DNA of 64,000 nucleotides from positions 62,001 through 126,000 of the forward strand of contig ML978230.1 in NCBI GenBank assembly GCA_010015745.1. Direction: 5' to 3'. The notes under the pieces were generated by a model. That model had not been told where the DNA came from. It searched no databases and worked only from the letters and a program-made list of their open reading frames with translations. Below are positions 1-10,822 of this stretch, piece after piece. This stretch comes from Setomelanomma holmii. Taxonomy: Eukaryota > Ascomycota > Dothideomycetes > Pleosporales > Phaeosphaeriaceae. The position numbers and the translations under genes were made by a program. Numbering within the stretch: position 1 is the stretch's first letter; each line of letters opens with the position of its first letter.

Positions 1-511
1 CTGTCGAAACACGCTTTAGAGGTTGTGGTGTAGTGATCTACAAAATCCCTCAAGCTAGCCAGAGTCGAGTGTAAGAAAGGCACTGCGCCACAAACCGACC
101 CAGAGAACGATGTGTAACAAACGGAGCCTTGGGAATTCGCGCAAGAGGGGTACAGATGGCGCGTGATGATGCAAAAGGGTATTTGAGGGGTGAGTGCATG
201 TGTGAAAGCTGACCTTTTTGCTTACTTTGTCCCTACATTCAGATCCCCCTTCTAGACCTCACAAAGAACCGATTCACACTCTACCCTGAACATTGACAAC
301 GACTTCTACTTCAAAAAGCATTTTTGCGAGCAACAATCGAACCCCTAACCTCGACGAAATCGAACAACTCAACAATCTCCATCACTGTTGTAAAACGAGA
401 TTGTCCGCAACTGGACTCCACCACCATCAGGTTGAACGACAGCGCAATCAACCCTGTACAAGAATACACACACAACTTCCCAAGACAAAATAAGCGAGAA
501 AAGAGCACAAG
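1..511. other. intergenic, no gene seen
   Basis: No frame here gives a convincing protein. The stretch from about 240 to 510 is C/A-rich and T/C-rich, as expected for the promoter and 5' untranslated region of the small ORF that follows. Confidence 0.5.
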
Positions 512-793
512 ATGTCAAACACATCACCCCCACCATCCCGCTCATCTTCCATCTCCTCACTCTCCTCCACAACATCAACATCGACCGCATCTTCCTGGCC
601 AATCTCAACCTCAACACCAACCTACACAACATCTCCAACACACTCACCATCACCATCGCCTTCGACAGCGCCATCATCATCACGTCGCCCTTCAATACAA
701 CTCCAAGGCCAGCAAGTACCGTGCTCTGATCGCGAAGCGCAGTTGTATTTTTTGATGGGGTTCAAGACGAGTGGATTTGGGGGGTTGGGATGA
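512..793 (+). CDS. small Ser/Thr/Pro-rich hypothetical protein
   Basis: A 93-residue frame beginning with ATG at 512. Roughly the first 65 residues are almost only Ser, Thr and Pro, and the last 28 are of mixed composition with a short Gly-rich end. There is no signal peptide, membrane segment or recognised domain. Many filamentous fungi encode short Ser-rich proteins like this, but I do not recognise a named family. The low complexity means the frame could be chance. An A/C-rich leader before the ATG favours a real transcript. Confidence 0.35.
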   Translation: MSNTSPPPSRSSSISSLSSTTSTSTASSWPISTSTPTYTTSPTHSPSPSPSTAPSSSRRPSIQLQGQQVPCSDREAQLYFLMGFKTSGFGGLG

Positions 794-1250
794 ATGGTGC
801 GGGGACGAAGATTGGATCATAAAGGGCATGTCTGAATGAGAGGCAAGAACGAAGATGATGAGAAAGGGAGAATGGTGATTAAAATGGGCTTATGGCGACG
901 GGGGTTATGGTGATGCGGCGAGAGATTCGTGGGTGGTAGGAGGCGGGAATATGGATCTGGAATGGATCGAGTGGATTTGGTTTAGATGAAAAAGGTGACG
1001 TACTTTGTATTGGCGGAGTTCTAGAATGGGATATTGGCAACGAGAAGGGGGCTTATTGATGGCGCTGGATATGACGTCGACAAGACTGCAGGCGGTACGC
1101 AGTGTTGAAACAGATGTGCCTAGGATACACAACGTCGATGACGGACATGTACCTGGCTCAGTTCAGCGCTTATCGCTATCGTTTTGCGCATAATTACCAC
1201 CACCACCGTGTCGAACAACCAATTCGTACCCCCTTCCCGCGTCTGCACTC
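794..1250. other. intergenic, no gene seen
   Basis: G-rich sequence between the small ORF and the 3' end of the P450 gene. Only short overlapping frames without recognisable content are present. Confidence 0.5.
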
Positions 1251-3010
1251 TCAATCACTCGTACTCTCCACAAATACCCTTACGCCTTTACTCTCCATCC
1301 TCGACACTGGAATGAAATAATCATGTCCCAACTGCACATCTCTCACATCCGGCTCATGCAATTCGAACTTATACCGGCGAAACAGCATGCCCAGCGTGAG
1401 GTACAATTCCGTCCACGCGAGATTCATGCCGAGACAGGCGCGCGTGCCCCGCCCAAACGAGACCATGAAGCGCTCAAGCGAAATGCCGTCGGACGTGACG
1501 GGATTGTTGAGCCAACGCTCTGGGTTGAAGGTATGTGAGGAGGGGAAGATGGATTCGTCGTGGCTGAGTTCGGGGATGGTCATGCTCTGTGGCGGTATTA
1601 GCACGTTCAAGGCAAGACATTGGGGTTGGAGAGCTTACGATGCACGTGTTGGCGGGTATGACCCAGTCCTTGTACCGTAAAGGTGTCTTATGCGTTCTCG
1701 GATTCCGCGCAGACAAGCCGTATGAAAGACGGACAGCTTCCATGATACAAGCTCTTAAATACTCCAATTTCTCAAGGCCATAAAGCTCGATTTTGCTGCG
1801 GTTGGGGAATGTTTCGACAAGTTCCTGATGTAAGCGCTCGTAGATGTGGGGCGTGTTGATGATGTGGAAGCTCGCAATGGATAAGGCGAATGCGGTTGTT
1901 TCAACGCCGCCGCCGACGACGATTTGCGCTTCTTCGGCAAGGCGTTGGTGGGATTTGTCTTCCGTCGGCAATTTGGAGGATAGGATTTCTTGGAAGATTG
2001 TGGTTTTTGCATCGTTGGATTTGACGTCTTCGCCGCGGAGCGTGCGGCCGATGTTCTCCCACTGATCACGTCGAAACTTCAGAAGTGGTCTTGTAGCGGG
2101 TTCTAGCCACTCGGTGATCCAGTCGGGAATGCTGTTCATGATAGGATATATGTAGGGAAATTGAGTTGCGATGTGGCCTGTGCCGCCAATCTTGACAAAA
2201 GCATCGTGGAAGGATTCGAATGTGGGGTGCTTGAGCTGAGCGTAGTTGAAACCGAAGAAATAGTCCATGATTATGTCGCCGGTTAGGGCTGGGAAGGCAT
2301 GAGACAAGTTTAGTGGTTCTTGGCGGGACTCAAAATCCTGCATGCGGAGGCTGAGGGTGTCGATGTGACGGTAGATGATGTGGATGAAGTCAAGGATGGA
2401 GCGGCGTGAGAACCTTGTGATCGTCAATCACCAACTTCTTCCTTTCATGGTCTGTCCGCGTTCTCGGAACTGTGTTGCTCTGACGCTGCTATTCCAGTTC
2501 GTCAAGTAACCAACTTACATGGGTGCCAGCGCCGCCCTTCGTCGCTTGTGCTCCGCAGCGTTCACAGTCGTAAGCACGCCTCCTTTGGTCCCGAATCTGA
2601 CATCCCATCCTTCTTTGTCGAGGTGAACGTTCTTGCCATACACCTCGTCAAAGAAGCGCGAGTCGCGGATATGGAGCTCATTTGGTGTTACGCGAATGAT
2701 TGGGCCTTCTACGAATCAACGGTTGCTCGAAAACAACATACCTTTTGCGCAATCTCTATCAGAATTTGTCCTTGGAAGACTTACCGTAGATATCATGCAG
2801 CCTGCTAATTTCCTTCGAGTACTGGCCGTTCAGTACAATTTCGAAATAAGCTTCGTAGAGGGTCGAAACAGCCGCAAACTTTGGCCCAGGGAATTTCGCC
2901 AAAGGGTGCAAGTATAGGCGATACAGGACCAATCCAGTGCCGTAAATCACGAAGGAAAGGCCGAGCAGGATTGACAGCGACAGCAGTGCGCCCTTGGAGT
3001 CCGACGACAT
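1251..3010 (-). CDS. cytochrome P450 monooxygenase (trichodiene-oxygenase-like)
   Basis: Four exons, complement(1251..1586, 1639..2413, 2519..2705, 2785..3010), give 507 residues, the usual length of a microsomal fungal P450. All three introns have GT-AG ends and keep phase; the last has a clear TAATAC branch site. The N-terminus has one hydrophobic anchor (about residues 8-32) followed by a Pro-rich hinge (HPLAKFPGPK), so the enzyme should sit on the endoplasmic reticulum. The I-helix has GGGVETTA, the K-helix ExxR reads EAVR, and the haem loop FGRGTRACLG places the axial Cys at about 447. Overall wording resembles the CYP58/trichodiene oxygenase and benzoate-hydroxylase-like group; the substrate is unknown. 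It is divergent to a LaeA-like methyltransferase about 620 bp away. Confidence 0.93.
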
Positions 3011-3630
3011 GGTCCGCCAAATGTATGTCAGACCCTATGCGGGAACCTCGGCGAGGATGAAATAGTTACAAAGGCGAGACACATGTAGGTGGCATGGTGG
3101 GTAGTCGTCACGTCTTAATCTAGAAAAGGCAGTCGCCCTAACCTCCAGCAAGCGAAAGTCTCCTACATTGATTGTTTGCTGCGCCGCAGGATTCCGCCTC
3201 TTCCCCGCCTCACCACCTCCAATCCTACACAAACGCGGCGTGACGCCCGACGCGCTTAACTCCATCCATGGTCGCAGACAAAGCTGCCGAACATGCGACG
3301 CTATGCCGCATTGACGGCAGGGGGAGCGAGTCCAAAGCACGTTTCCACATGCTGGTAAGCGACGCTTACGCAGGGATGCGTTTACACGTGTGCGCGTGGT
3401 ACAAGAGTGCGGTGTGTACGATATAAAGGTTGGGCGATCGGAAGCGACCCACGCGTTTGGGTATTGCGGGCACATGGCACCGCGAGACGAGACGGTGTGG
3501 CATATAAGGGATGCCCTGGCCCCACTGGTCTTCGAGGGACCGGACATTGATGCTGAGCTGAATGCGATTGTGCGACCAGTCTTGTCCTGAGGAGAGGAAG
3601 AAAAAGGCGAGCGACGATAATCGTCAAGCC
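3011..3630. promoter_or_regulatory. shared upstream region of P450 and methyltransferase
   Basis: About 620 bp separate the two divergent start codons, so both promoters must lie here. The long minus-strand frame crossing this stretch (3035-4228) is antisense to the methyltransferase and has no recognisable domain. I did not identify a specific factor-binding site. Confidence 0.4.
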
Positions 3631-4824
3631 ATGTCGACGGCTCACTCCGCCGGCCCGCTCGAAACGGCGTCATCCCCGCCTCCACAGCCGCGACCACCTC
3701 AAACCCCACATGCGCATGCGCCCGCGGAACTGACGTCCTCAAATTTGGCTGCGCAAACTGCAGACGATGGCAATTTGCAGTCTGTGCTGACACTCGACGT
3801 CGATACTGCATCAGGGTCCGACACAGACAGCGCATTTGACGCCAACTCATCCGCCTCAACATCGCTTGCATCCTCGATCCTACACTACGAATACAGCAAC
3901 GGGCGCCGATACCACGGCTACCGCTCAGGATCCTACGTCCTTCCCAACGACGAGCAGGAACAAGACCGCCTCGATCTTCTCCACCACATTTTCCTCCTAA
4001 TCCTCGGCGGGAAACTCTACGATGCGCCCATCCCCACGACACCGCGTCGCGTGCTCGACATTGGCACGGGCACAGGCATATGGGCCATTGACTTCGCAGA
4101 CGAGAACCCGGGCAGCGAAGTGCTTGGTACAGATCTCTCGCCCATACAACCAACCTGGGTGCCCTCCAATGCACGATTCTACATCGACGATGCCGAATCG
4201 GATTGGGTGTACCCGCCCTCTGAGGCATTCGACTTCATACATTGCCGCACGATGAGCGGGTCGATATCAGATTGGGAAAGATTGATACGGCAGAGCTATA
4301 CGCATCTGACACCTGGCGGGTGGCTTGAGTTCCAGGAGCCAATTGCGCTGTGTGAAAGCGACGATGGGACGTTGGAAGGTGCGGTGCATCTCGTCAAGTG
4401 GCAGGATTTATGCAACGACGCAGCAGCAGGATTCAAGAAAGAGATACGAGTTGGAAATACACTGAAGGCGAGAATGGAAGCAGCGGGATTTGTGGATGTC
4501 AGCGAAAAGGTCGTCAAGGTATGTTCCCGACTAGCACGGGTTCCCGAGTCAGTCATGATGCTGATATTGTGATTACAGGTCCCGATTGGACCCTGGCCAA
4601 AAGACCCACGCATGAAGGAGATTGGCCGGTATCAGCGCGAACACATGGTCCTGGGCATCGAGCCCTACACGCTCGGGTTTATCGGCAAGGTGCTTGGCTG
4701 GAGTGAGGCCGAGTGTCGTATTCTGATCGCAAAAGTCACGAATGACGTCAGAAATAAGGCATTTCACTTATACATTCGATTCTTATTCATACACGGAAGA
4801 AAGTTGGAGAGTGCAGCGCATTGA
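3631..4824 (+). CDS. LaeA-like SAM-dependent methyltransferase
   Basis: Two exons, join(3631..4518, 4579..4824), give 377 residues; the intron is GT-AG and phase 0. The first 80 or so residues are disordered and rich in Pro, Ser and Ala. Then comes the SxILxYxxxxGRRYHxY-type lead-in typical of fungal LaeA/TAM-like enzymes (residues 81-97). SAM motif I is VLDIGTGTGIWAID (141-154), followed by GTDLSP and an FDFIHCR block, and LTPGGWLEFQE as the post-motif strand. The family methylates small molecules or influences secondary metabolism. An in-frame upstream ATG-less extension exists from 3562; the ATG at 3631 is preferred. Being paired with a P450 hints at a small metabolic function, but no backbone synthase is nearby. 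Confidence 0.9.
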
Positions 4825-5294
4825 AATATCGGAGCCTGTCTGCATAGCAGCTGAGAGGATTTACTGGTCAACGCACGCATGACACGTGTACAGGCAGGGC
4901 AAGGAAGGCAGGGCAAGGAAGGTACGCAGTTCCAGCGAGGACTACCATGAAGAGGCGGAATGTGCTCCTAGCAGGCTAAAGAGGCATCGTGTGGTGAAGC
5001 ACTTGTTCCTGGTACGCACCAAAATCCTTGTGGCCACTGGTTTTGGAGGACATATGTCTCGCTTGTCTCCACACAATGCCTCAATATATGGCTTGCCTTT
5101 TGCTCAGGGTCATAGCACGGTACATCGAGTAAAACACTGCATATGAGACATTGTCAAATTGTCTTACTGCCTCCCAAAGGCTATCAGTTCACAACACCAA
5201 CAAGCAGCACTTTTTCTTCTCTTCATCCCGTTGTCATTCAGATTTCCAAACACCTCCGATATTTGCAGATTTAACGTTCTAATCGTACAGCACA
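4825..5294. other. intergenic, no gene seen
   Basis: No coding frame of note. It holds a short tandem duplication at 4893-4920 and a pyrimidine-rich leader just before the next ATG. Confidence 0.5.
4893..4920. repeat. 14-bp unit repeated twice
   Basis: The unit GGCAGGGCAAGGAA occurs twice head to tail. It is too short to suggest a function and is probably a replication-slippage duplication. Confidence 0.7.
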
Positions 5295-6197
5295 ATGGCC
5301 CACCAACATGGCCACCACCAGAGCCACCGCCACTTCAGAGACCTACACACCCTCCCCGCCACGCTAAATATCTACACTCTCCTACCCGCACCCAACCCAC
5401 CACCAGATGAGCGCTGCTTCCTATGCCTCAATCCCTTCTTCCATTCTGACCCTGATCCCGAGTCCGACGCACCGCCCTGCCACCCCCTCATCATCTGCTC
5501 CAACAAGCATCTCATCGGATCTTCCTGCGCTCCGTCTCTCTTCGCTTCAGAAACGGGAAGAACGTGTTCGCTGTGTCGCGAGCCGGTTCGGCCGAGTGGG
5601 AATGCGCTTCCGATGTGGTTGGTGCAGGTCGTAGACACGGTGTGGTTCAGATATACCAATTCAATGGTATGGGAAGGATTAGTGAATAGCGGTGCATGGT
5701 CCAGCGGATATGTAGAGTATCTCGAAGCGCAAACATTTCGGCGCGAACTCACGCTGTGCGAGGCGTGGGATGTGCTCTTCGCACATGCTAGGGCGAGAGT
5801 CGGTGGGCATGCGAAGAGTGCGTGTGTTGTTCTTGCAGTGCAGGTGGTGTTTTGGCTGGGAACGCTCCCTTGGGGTCAGAGTTATCCTGAGTTGTGGCTT
5901 ATTGCGCCCTCGTTCGTGAACGTGCGGTCGAAGCGGTGGTGTTTAATCTGGCTAGTATTGGCACTGGCGGTGTTGAGTATTAGTTCGCGGCAGCACTTGA
6001 ATGACATACGGGAGGATGAGCACGCGTGGAATATACTGCGCGGTCGGTATCGCGTGAGTGTCATGCTCATCAAAATACGGCTCTTCAGCGTGCTTTTGGG
6101 GTTTTGGGGCGTGTTTTATGCTGCGGTATTGATGTGGTTGGTGTATTGCATTGTTTGTGCGATGTTGATAAGGCATTGTATTAAGTGTTTACGTTGA
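5295..6197 (+). CDS. RING-like zinc-finger membrane protein
   Basis: An uninterrupted 300-residue frame starting at ATG 5295. The N-terminal third has RING-like cysteine spacing: CFLC near residue 42, a middle C/H cluster around 62-77, and CSLC near 90, so two zinc sites are plausible. The C-terminal half has three hydrophobic segments (about 175-195, 215-232 and 263-292), so the protein is predicted to be membrane-anchored with the finger outside the bilayer. RING proteins are usually E3 ubiquitin ligases, but the pattern here is divergent and activity is inferred. A damaged relative lies just downstream at 6480-7282. Confidence 0.7.
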   Translation: MAHQHGHHQSHRHFRDLHTLPATLNIYTLLPAPNPPPDERCFLCLNPFFHSDPDPESDAPPCHPLIICSNKHLIGSSCAPSLFASETGRTCSLCREPVRPSGNALPMWLVQVVDTVWFRYTNSMVWEGLVNSGAWSSGYVEYLEAQTFRRELTLCEAWDVLFAHARARVGGHAKSACVVLAVQVVFWLGTLPWGQSYPELWLIAPSFVNVRSKRWCLIWLVLALAVLSISSRQHLNDIREDEHAWNILRGRYRVSVMLIKIRLFSVLLGFWGVFYAAVLMWLVYCIVCAMLIRHCIKCLR

Positions 6198-6479
6198 GTA
6201 TGCTTTGGATGATAACTTATAGCTTCTGATTTCATGTCGTCAGCGCGTTCCGGTGCTTGATCATGCATCAGTAACGCATCGACACCGGCAGCGCGGTACC
6301 AAGTTCTTGCATGTAGCCAAACCATGGTACGCAGCTTCGAAAACTCCAGTACCTGCATAACTCTCCTCAGCTAGTCTTTCGCCAAACATAACAACCTAAG
6401 TGAAGCCTTTCTTTACCTCTATGCATTCGACACTTTGCTTCTTCTCCCAAAAACCCCCCGATCTACGAAGTCAAACACA

Positions 6480-7282
6480 ATGCCTCACCAACCTCTTTAC
6501 ACTCTCCCCGCAACTCTTCGACAATACAAGACTCGATCCGTCAAGCACTCAACCATCGAAGAATGGCAACTATGCTGGCGCCCTTTCACCATCACAGACG
6601 ATACAACCGATGCAAACGAACCAAATTGCCTTCCCATCGAAGTCTTACCATGCCACACATCTTCGGCGATCAGTGACTCATAGCTCTTACTGAAAGCGGC
6701 TCAACGACTTGTCCCATATGCCGCGCCACATTCTAATCACTTCCTGACAAAATACCGGATAATCTGGAATGGTGAGCGAGTCTTTTTACATTCAAGAGAA
6801 TGGTTGACGAGGTCGAGAGATTTACGTATGGATACCTGCCGAAAAGGGCAATGCAATGCGCTCCACTAGAAGTACAGCTATTTGCTGGAACTCTGGGCAA
6901 GAGTGAGGCAGTAGGGTTGTGTATCTTGTATATGTGCGCACTCATCCTTCTCGTCGCGCATTATGCGATGAAAATCATATCGGGTTTTGTCGGCGGTATA
7001 TGTGTGCTGCAAGTAGCGTTGTGGTTCGCTGAGGTTCGGATCCCAGACGGGTGCCTACACTGGATCAGCAATTATCGTACGCTGAGTACGAGTACGGGGC
7101 AAGTGCTGGGTGCTCGTGAGGCTATGGCGTTCTGGGGTGGTAGTGGGATGAATAAGTTGGAAGACATGATGATGATGGGAGCGTCGTTGACCATAGAGTT
7201 TTCTTGGATGGTTGGGAGAGTGATTTGGACTGGTATGAAACATGGAGTGAAGAGAGCGAATGGGAAAGTGAAAGGAGAGTGA
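6480..7282 (+). pseudogene. broken paralogue of the upstream RING-like gene
   Basis: The ATG at 6480 starts a frame whose beginning matches the upstream gene (YTLPATL against HTLPATL, then a C-plus-PF block). The frame hits TAG at 6681-6683, then continues in phase for 17 codons with a good second half of a RING finger (SGSTTCPICRATF), and ends at TAA 6735-6737. After a frame change, 6800-7282 encodes 160 residues with two hydrophobic segments, in the place where the intact gene has its membrane part. Both stops are explained by CAG to TAG and CAA to TAA. No intron of normal size removes them. The 160-residue part could still be expressed alone; I regard the locus as a decayed tandem duplicate. 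Confidence 0.6.
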
Positions 7283-7520
7283 AAGGTGGTAGAAGATTTG
7301 AGACAGTGGTATTTCTGAGACTGAGCTCGATGTCATCTAACCACTACTGGGTACATGCGCGCAAAGTATAAGTATCAAATCAAGGATTTCATTCATATGG
7401 TTGTATTTGTCCAAGCGATGGGTCGCACTCGGAACTGCACCTACTGAGCAGTTGCAGCCAATCGAGCAGTTCCCGCTCGCCGTCTCTACTCTCCGCAAAG
7501 CTGCTGCTGTATAGATTCAG

Positions 7521-8765
7521 CTATGTGTGTTCGTCAAAACCGTCATTGTCATCCAGCGTCTCCATCTCGGAGTCTGTCACGTTGATGGCGCTTGTCACAA
7601 AATGAAGCTCTTCGTCAACCAGAAGGCCCACATTCTCCACGCCAGACACATCACACAGTCGCAACTGCCGTTTCGAAGCAGCGACAAGTCGCTTACGAAG
7701 TTTGCGAAGTTCCCGCTTCTCAGCCTGTTCCTTCGCCTGTTCCTTCGCCTGTTCCTTCGCCTGTTCCTCGGCTCGCACGATCTCAGCTTTGAGCTCTCGC
7801 GCCTTTGACTTGTGAAGATTGGTACGGTGCTTGATGTCGTACTCCGCATCATCTGGCAACGCTCCACGTTCCCCAACCGCCTTGGTCTGAGACCGAAACG
7901 CTTCAAGACGCTGTTTCGGTGTAGCTTTCTGATTCTCGAACGAGTTGCATCCCTTGCGGCAGGCATCCGACGATGGTGCTGGATTGTGGCCCAAGTCGTC
8001 TTCCTCGAAGCACGCTGCCTCGTCAACGGTCTCGCGATGTCCGCCATCGTCAAAGTAGCTGTAGTCCTCAGTGGCTCGTTTAGCTTCAAGTGCGGCACGC
8101 ATCGAGCGGCATTCTCGTTCTGAAAGGCTGGCGATGTGTGCTTGGATGCGATCTTCCTCGTCGAACTTTTCGACGTGCTTGCGCCGCCACCACTCAAAAG
8201 CGTTGTACGTGAATTCGTATTCGGCTTCTAGAATTATGCGCTCAGCCGTGGTCATGTTAGAGGAGTATCGCGCGTTCCGAGCTGATTTCGCACACACTGC
8301 CGCCCAGGCTAGAACGATGGCCGGGTCGTCACCTGTTAATTCGGTCCACCATGCACGAGCAGAGCCGGATGAACCATCGGGAAAATAGCCGCGCCAGTCT
8401 TAATCTTCATCGTCGTCGTTGCACTGCTGATAAAAGCCGCCGTCGTTCCATTCATGGTCGTCGTTTTCGAATTGCTTGTGGAAGCCGCCGTTGTCCTAGA
8501 AAGGATTTCTGAAGTCATTTTCTTCGTCAGGGGCATCTTCGACCGTCGTTTGTTTAGATACATGTTCCAAACAAAGTGCGTAAGCTTCTTGTAGTCGCTG
8601 GATGTCAATAGTAGCTCGAACACGGACTGGCTCGTCTACTTTATCTGGATGGTGCTGAAGTGCAAGGGCTTTGTAAGCTGCTCGAATGTCAGCCTTGCAA
8701 GCTTTGTGACCAACACCTAGATAGTCGTGGTGATCTGACGCTTCCTCCTGCTTCATCTTAGTCAT
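7521..8765 (-). pseudogene. J-domain protein interrupted by two in-frame stops
   Basis: Read from ATG at 8765, the frame encodes a J domain in its first 70 codons: DYLGV, AYKALALQHHPDK with the HPD triad at 39-41, and LQEAYALCLE. It meets TAG at 8498-8496 and TAA at 8402-8400 and then continues in the same phase to 7521. The segment between the stops still reads like protein (Asp/Glu/Gly-rich). The remaining roughly 270 codons include an aromatic-basic region (FEWWRRKH), a long charged helix with a four-fold KEQA repeat, and an acidic tail. Without the stops the product would be about 412 residues. J proteins recruit Hsp70. I see no GT-AG intron that covers both stops. The 89-residue N-terminal piece, essentially a lone J domain, might still be made. 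Confidence 0.72.
7723..7778. repeat. 12-bp tandem repeat inside the J-domain gene
   Basis: The plus strand shows TTCGCCTGTTCC-type units about four times head to tail. On the coding strand they encode repeated Ala-Lys-Glu-Gln within a charged helix. The unit length keeps the reading frame. Confidence 0.8.
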
Positions 8766-9265
8766 GCCTTCGAAGAATTGTAATGTTGGTGTGGTTCAGG
8801 TAGAAGTAACGCGGTCAATAAAGCAAAGGTTGAGAGTATTGGTATAACAACTCTGCTAAGCTGAGGAAAAGTAGGGAGCAATCTACCAGTGCGAGGGAAT
8901 CACATTTGTACATTCATTATGTCCTGCGATGATGGGCAATCAGGGTGCGCCTCGCATGGAGGTTTACTGTTCTGTACAGTGTCAGTATCGTCCATACAGC
9001 GAGCACACACAGCTTGGACTGCGAAAACATACAATGTCGTCTTCTCGTATTTCATCTTTCTGCAACTGTGTCGCTTGACTCTGTTGATGCGTTTCTTGTT
9101 ATGCAATGAGTTCGAGATCATTGTGAAGTCACGGAGTCGATGTCGAGCGGCATGTATATAAGCTTCTCTTGCTTACATCAAAAGGCACACAATCCTTTCC
9201 AGTATTGGGCTCACGCGAGTGGGACTGCTAAGTGGAATCACTCAACTCAGTCTAACACTAACATT
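8766..9265. promoter_or_regulatory. spacer between two divergent J-domain loci
   Basis: 500 bp between head-to-head J-domain genes. No convincing frame is present. If the loci are or were transcribed, both promoters lie here; no specific motif was identified. Confidence 0.35.
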
Positions 9266-9997
9266 ATGCCGACCAAAACATCAAAGGCAGACCAGATGCG
9301 TTCATGGGATATCCTTGGTATCTCCTCTTTTGCTACGGAATCAGAGATTCGCAGCGCATATAAGACGTAAGCTCTACGTTTCCATCCAGACAAGGTTGGC
9401 AAAGAGCATCAAGCTCAGGCAACTGCACATTTCCAGAAGCTACAAACTGCCTACGAACATTGTATGGACAACATCTTCGATCACAGCGTGAAGATCGCCC
9501 ATGATCCTAGCGAAGTGTTCGATTCAGTGTCCGACCTCAAAGTTCAACCCCCCAAAAAAGTCTCACACCACTTGCAGAAATGTAAGGACGCAGAAAATGG
9601 ATGTGCTCGGAAGTTGCGCTCCTCACGCGAACCTGATTTCACTCGCCGAACTCAGAAGACATACGACGATGACAACCTTAAGGCTGACCCAGGTCTAGCG
9701 CATGACAAAGTTAAGAACATTCCAGCGACAAAACAACTAGCCATCTTCCGCGCTCAAGTCGCAGGGCTCAAAGCGCGGCAGAATGCAATGTGTTCCAACA
9801 ACGAAGCAGGCTTAGCTGTGAAGCAAATGTGAGCGCGCAATGCGGCTTGAAAGGCGGAAGAGGAACGTCTTGAGGCTGAAGCTCAAGTAGAGCTGGAGCA
9901 GAAGAAGCGTCGCGACGATTGGCGAAAGCTGGGCTGTCTAGCGCCACTAGACAAGAAGTCGAGAAGAGTAGGATGCCCCATGCTGGAGTTCGAATGA
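9266..9997 (+). pseudogene. second J-domain protein, three in-frame stops
   Basis: Read from ATG at 9266, codons 13-60 form a J domain (SWDILGI, AYK, FHPDK with HPD at 40-42, LQTAYEHC). TAA at 9368-9370 sits inside the domain between AYKT and ALRFHPDK, exactly where relatives have an uninterrupted helix. The frame then runs open to TGA at 9830-9832, a second TGA at 9848-9850, and continues through a charged helix (KAEEERLEAEAQVE) to a natural-looking end at 9995-9997. A donor-like GTAAGC overlaps the first stop, but splicing there would delete the HPD motif. The locus is a divergent paralogue of the neighbouring minus-strand gene. The first stop fits CAA to TAA and the later two CGA to TGA. 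Confidence 0.72.
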
Positions 9998-10822
9998 AGG
10001 CGCAGGTTCTGAATATTCCGGATAGTTGGGAGGACAGGCTCTGAGGGCCTACCCCTGACAAAGCCCCGTGGAAATTGTAGTATGTATTTCTGTAGGTGCC
10101 CAAAGCTCCTAATCCACCTAAAGAAGACTTCATTAAGTACCTGCCTGACGTTCGCTTGCCTTGGGATCGAATCAATTGAGGTAGTAGTAGTGCTTGCTAT
10201 AGCTCACTGTCTTTCCATGCACTTGCAGAGGTCTACCATTAGATACACGGAAGACACCATATCATGCTGAGCTTGATCATAATGTATAACGAAAAAACAT
10301 GCCTAATTACCAATTGTATTCCCTTGTTGTGATATGCGATTCCAATGTGTGATCGAATCACCGTGACCTGTGCTCGAAGAATGATCACGTCTCAGCTGTA
10401 GCCTAAATCGTGTTACCTGAATGATTATTCCTGTCTGACTCATATCGTGTGTACTCACTTCCTTCAAAGGGCGGTGGGCATCCCATGTCATGCAAAGTAA
10501 GATTCATGCCAGCCGTTACAGCATAGCCGAATGAGCTCAAATCAAACTCAGACCCACCGTGTAACAGATGACTACGAAGCTGAGTATATACTTGCATCGT
10601 TTCCGGGTCCAAGTTGTGGTGTCAGCTCGTTTTGTAGTGCAAGTGTCGCGCGGCCCTGCAGGCCTGGGGGAATTCTGCACGGATACGGAGTTTGTCTTTG
10701 CTTCCGATCCGAGTTCTGACCTTACCCAAGATCTTACATAAAGCTGCACATAAACCAATCTTCTGAATAATACATTCCCTTCTCGATTCTTCGTTTTATA
10801 CCAGCCAACAAAGATTTCCATC
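9998..10822. other. intergenic, no gene seen
   Basis: 825 bp without a supportable gene. Short frames on both strands lack recognisable content. The last 150 bp is the likely promoter of the DJ-1/PfpI gene. Confidence 0.5.

Noticed and set aside
3035..4228. 397-codon open frame on the minus strand
   Set aside because: Antisense to the methyltransferase, Arg/Cys-rich, with no domain; the sense frame has clear SAM motifs.
1251..4824. Calling a secondary-metabolite gene cluster
   Set aside because: Only a P450 and a methyltransferase are present; no synthase or transporter within the window.
8395..8510. Intron covering both stops of the first J-domain gene
   Set aside because: No credible GT donor before the first stop, and the skipped sequence reads as protein in the same phase.
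9360..9400. Intron starting at GTAAGC that would remove the TAA in the second J-domain gene
   Set aside because: The only nearby AG is 23 nt away, and longer splicing would delete the HPD motif.
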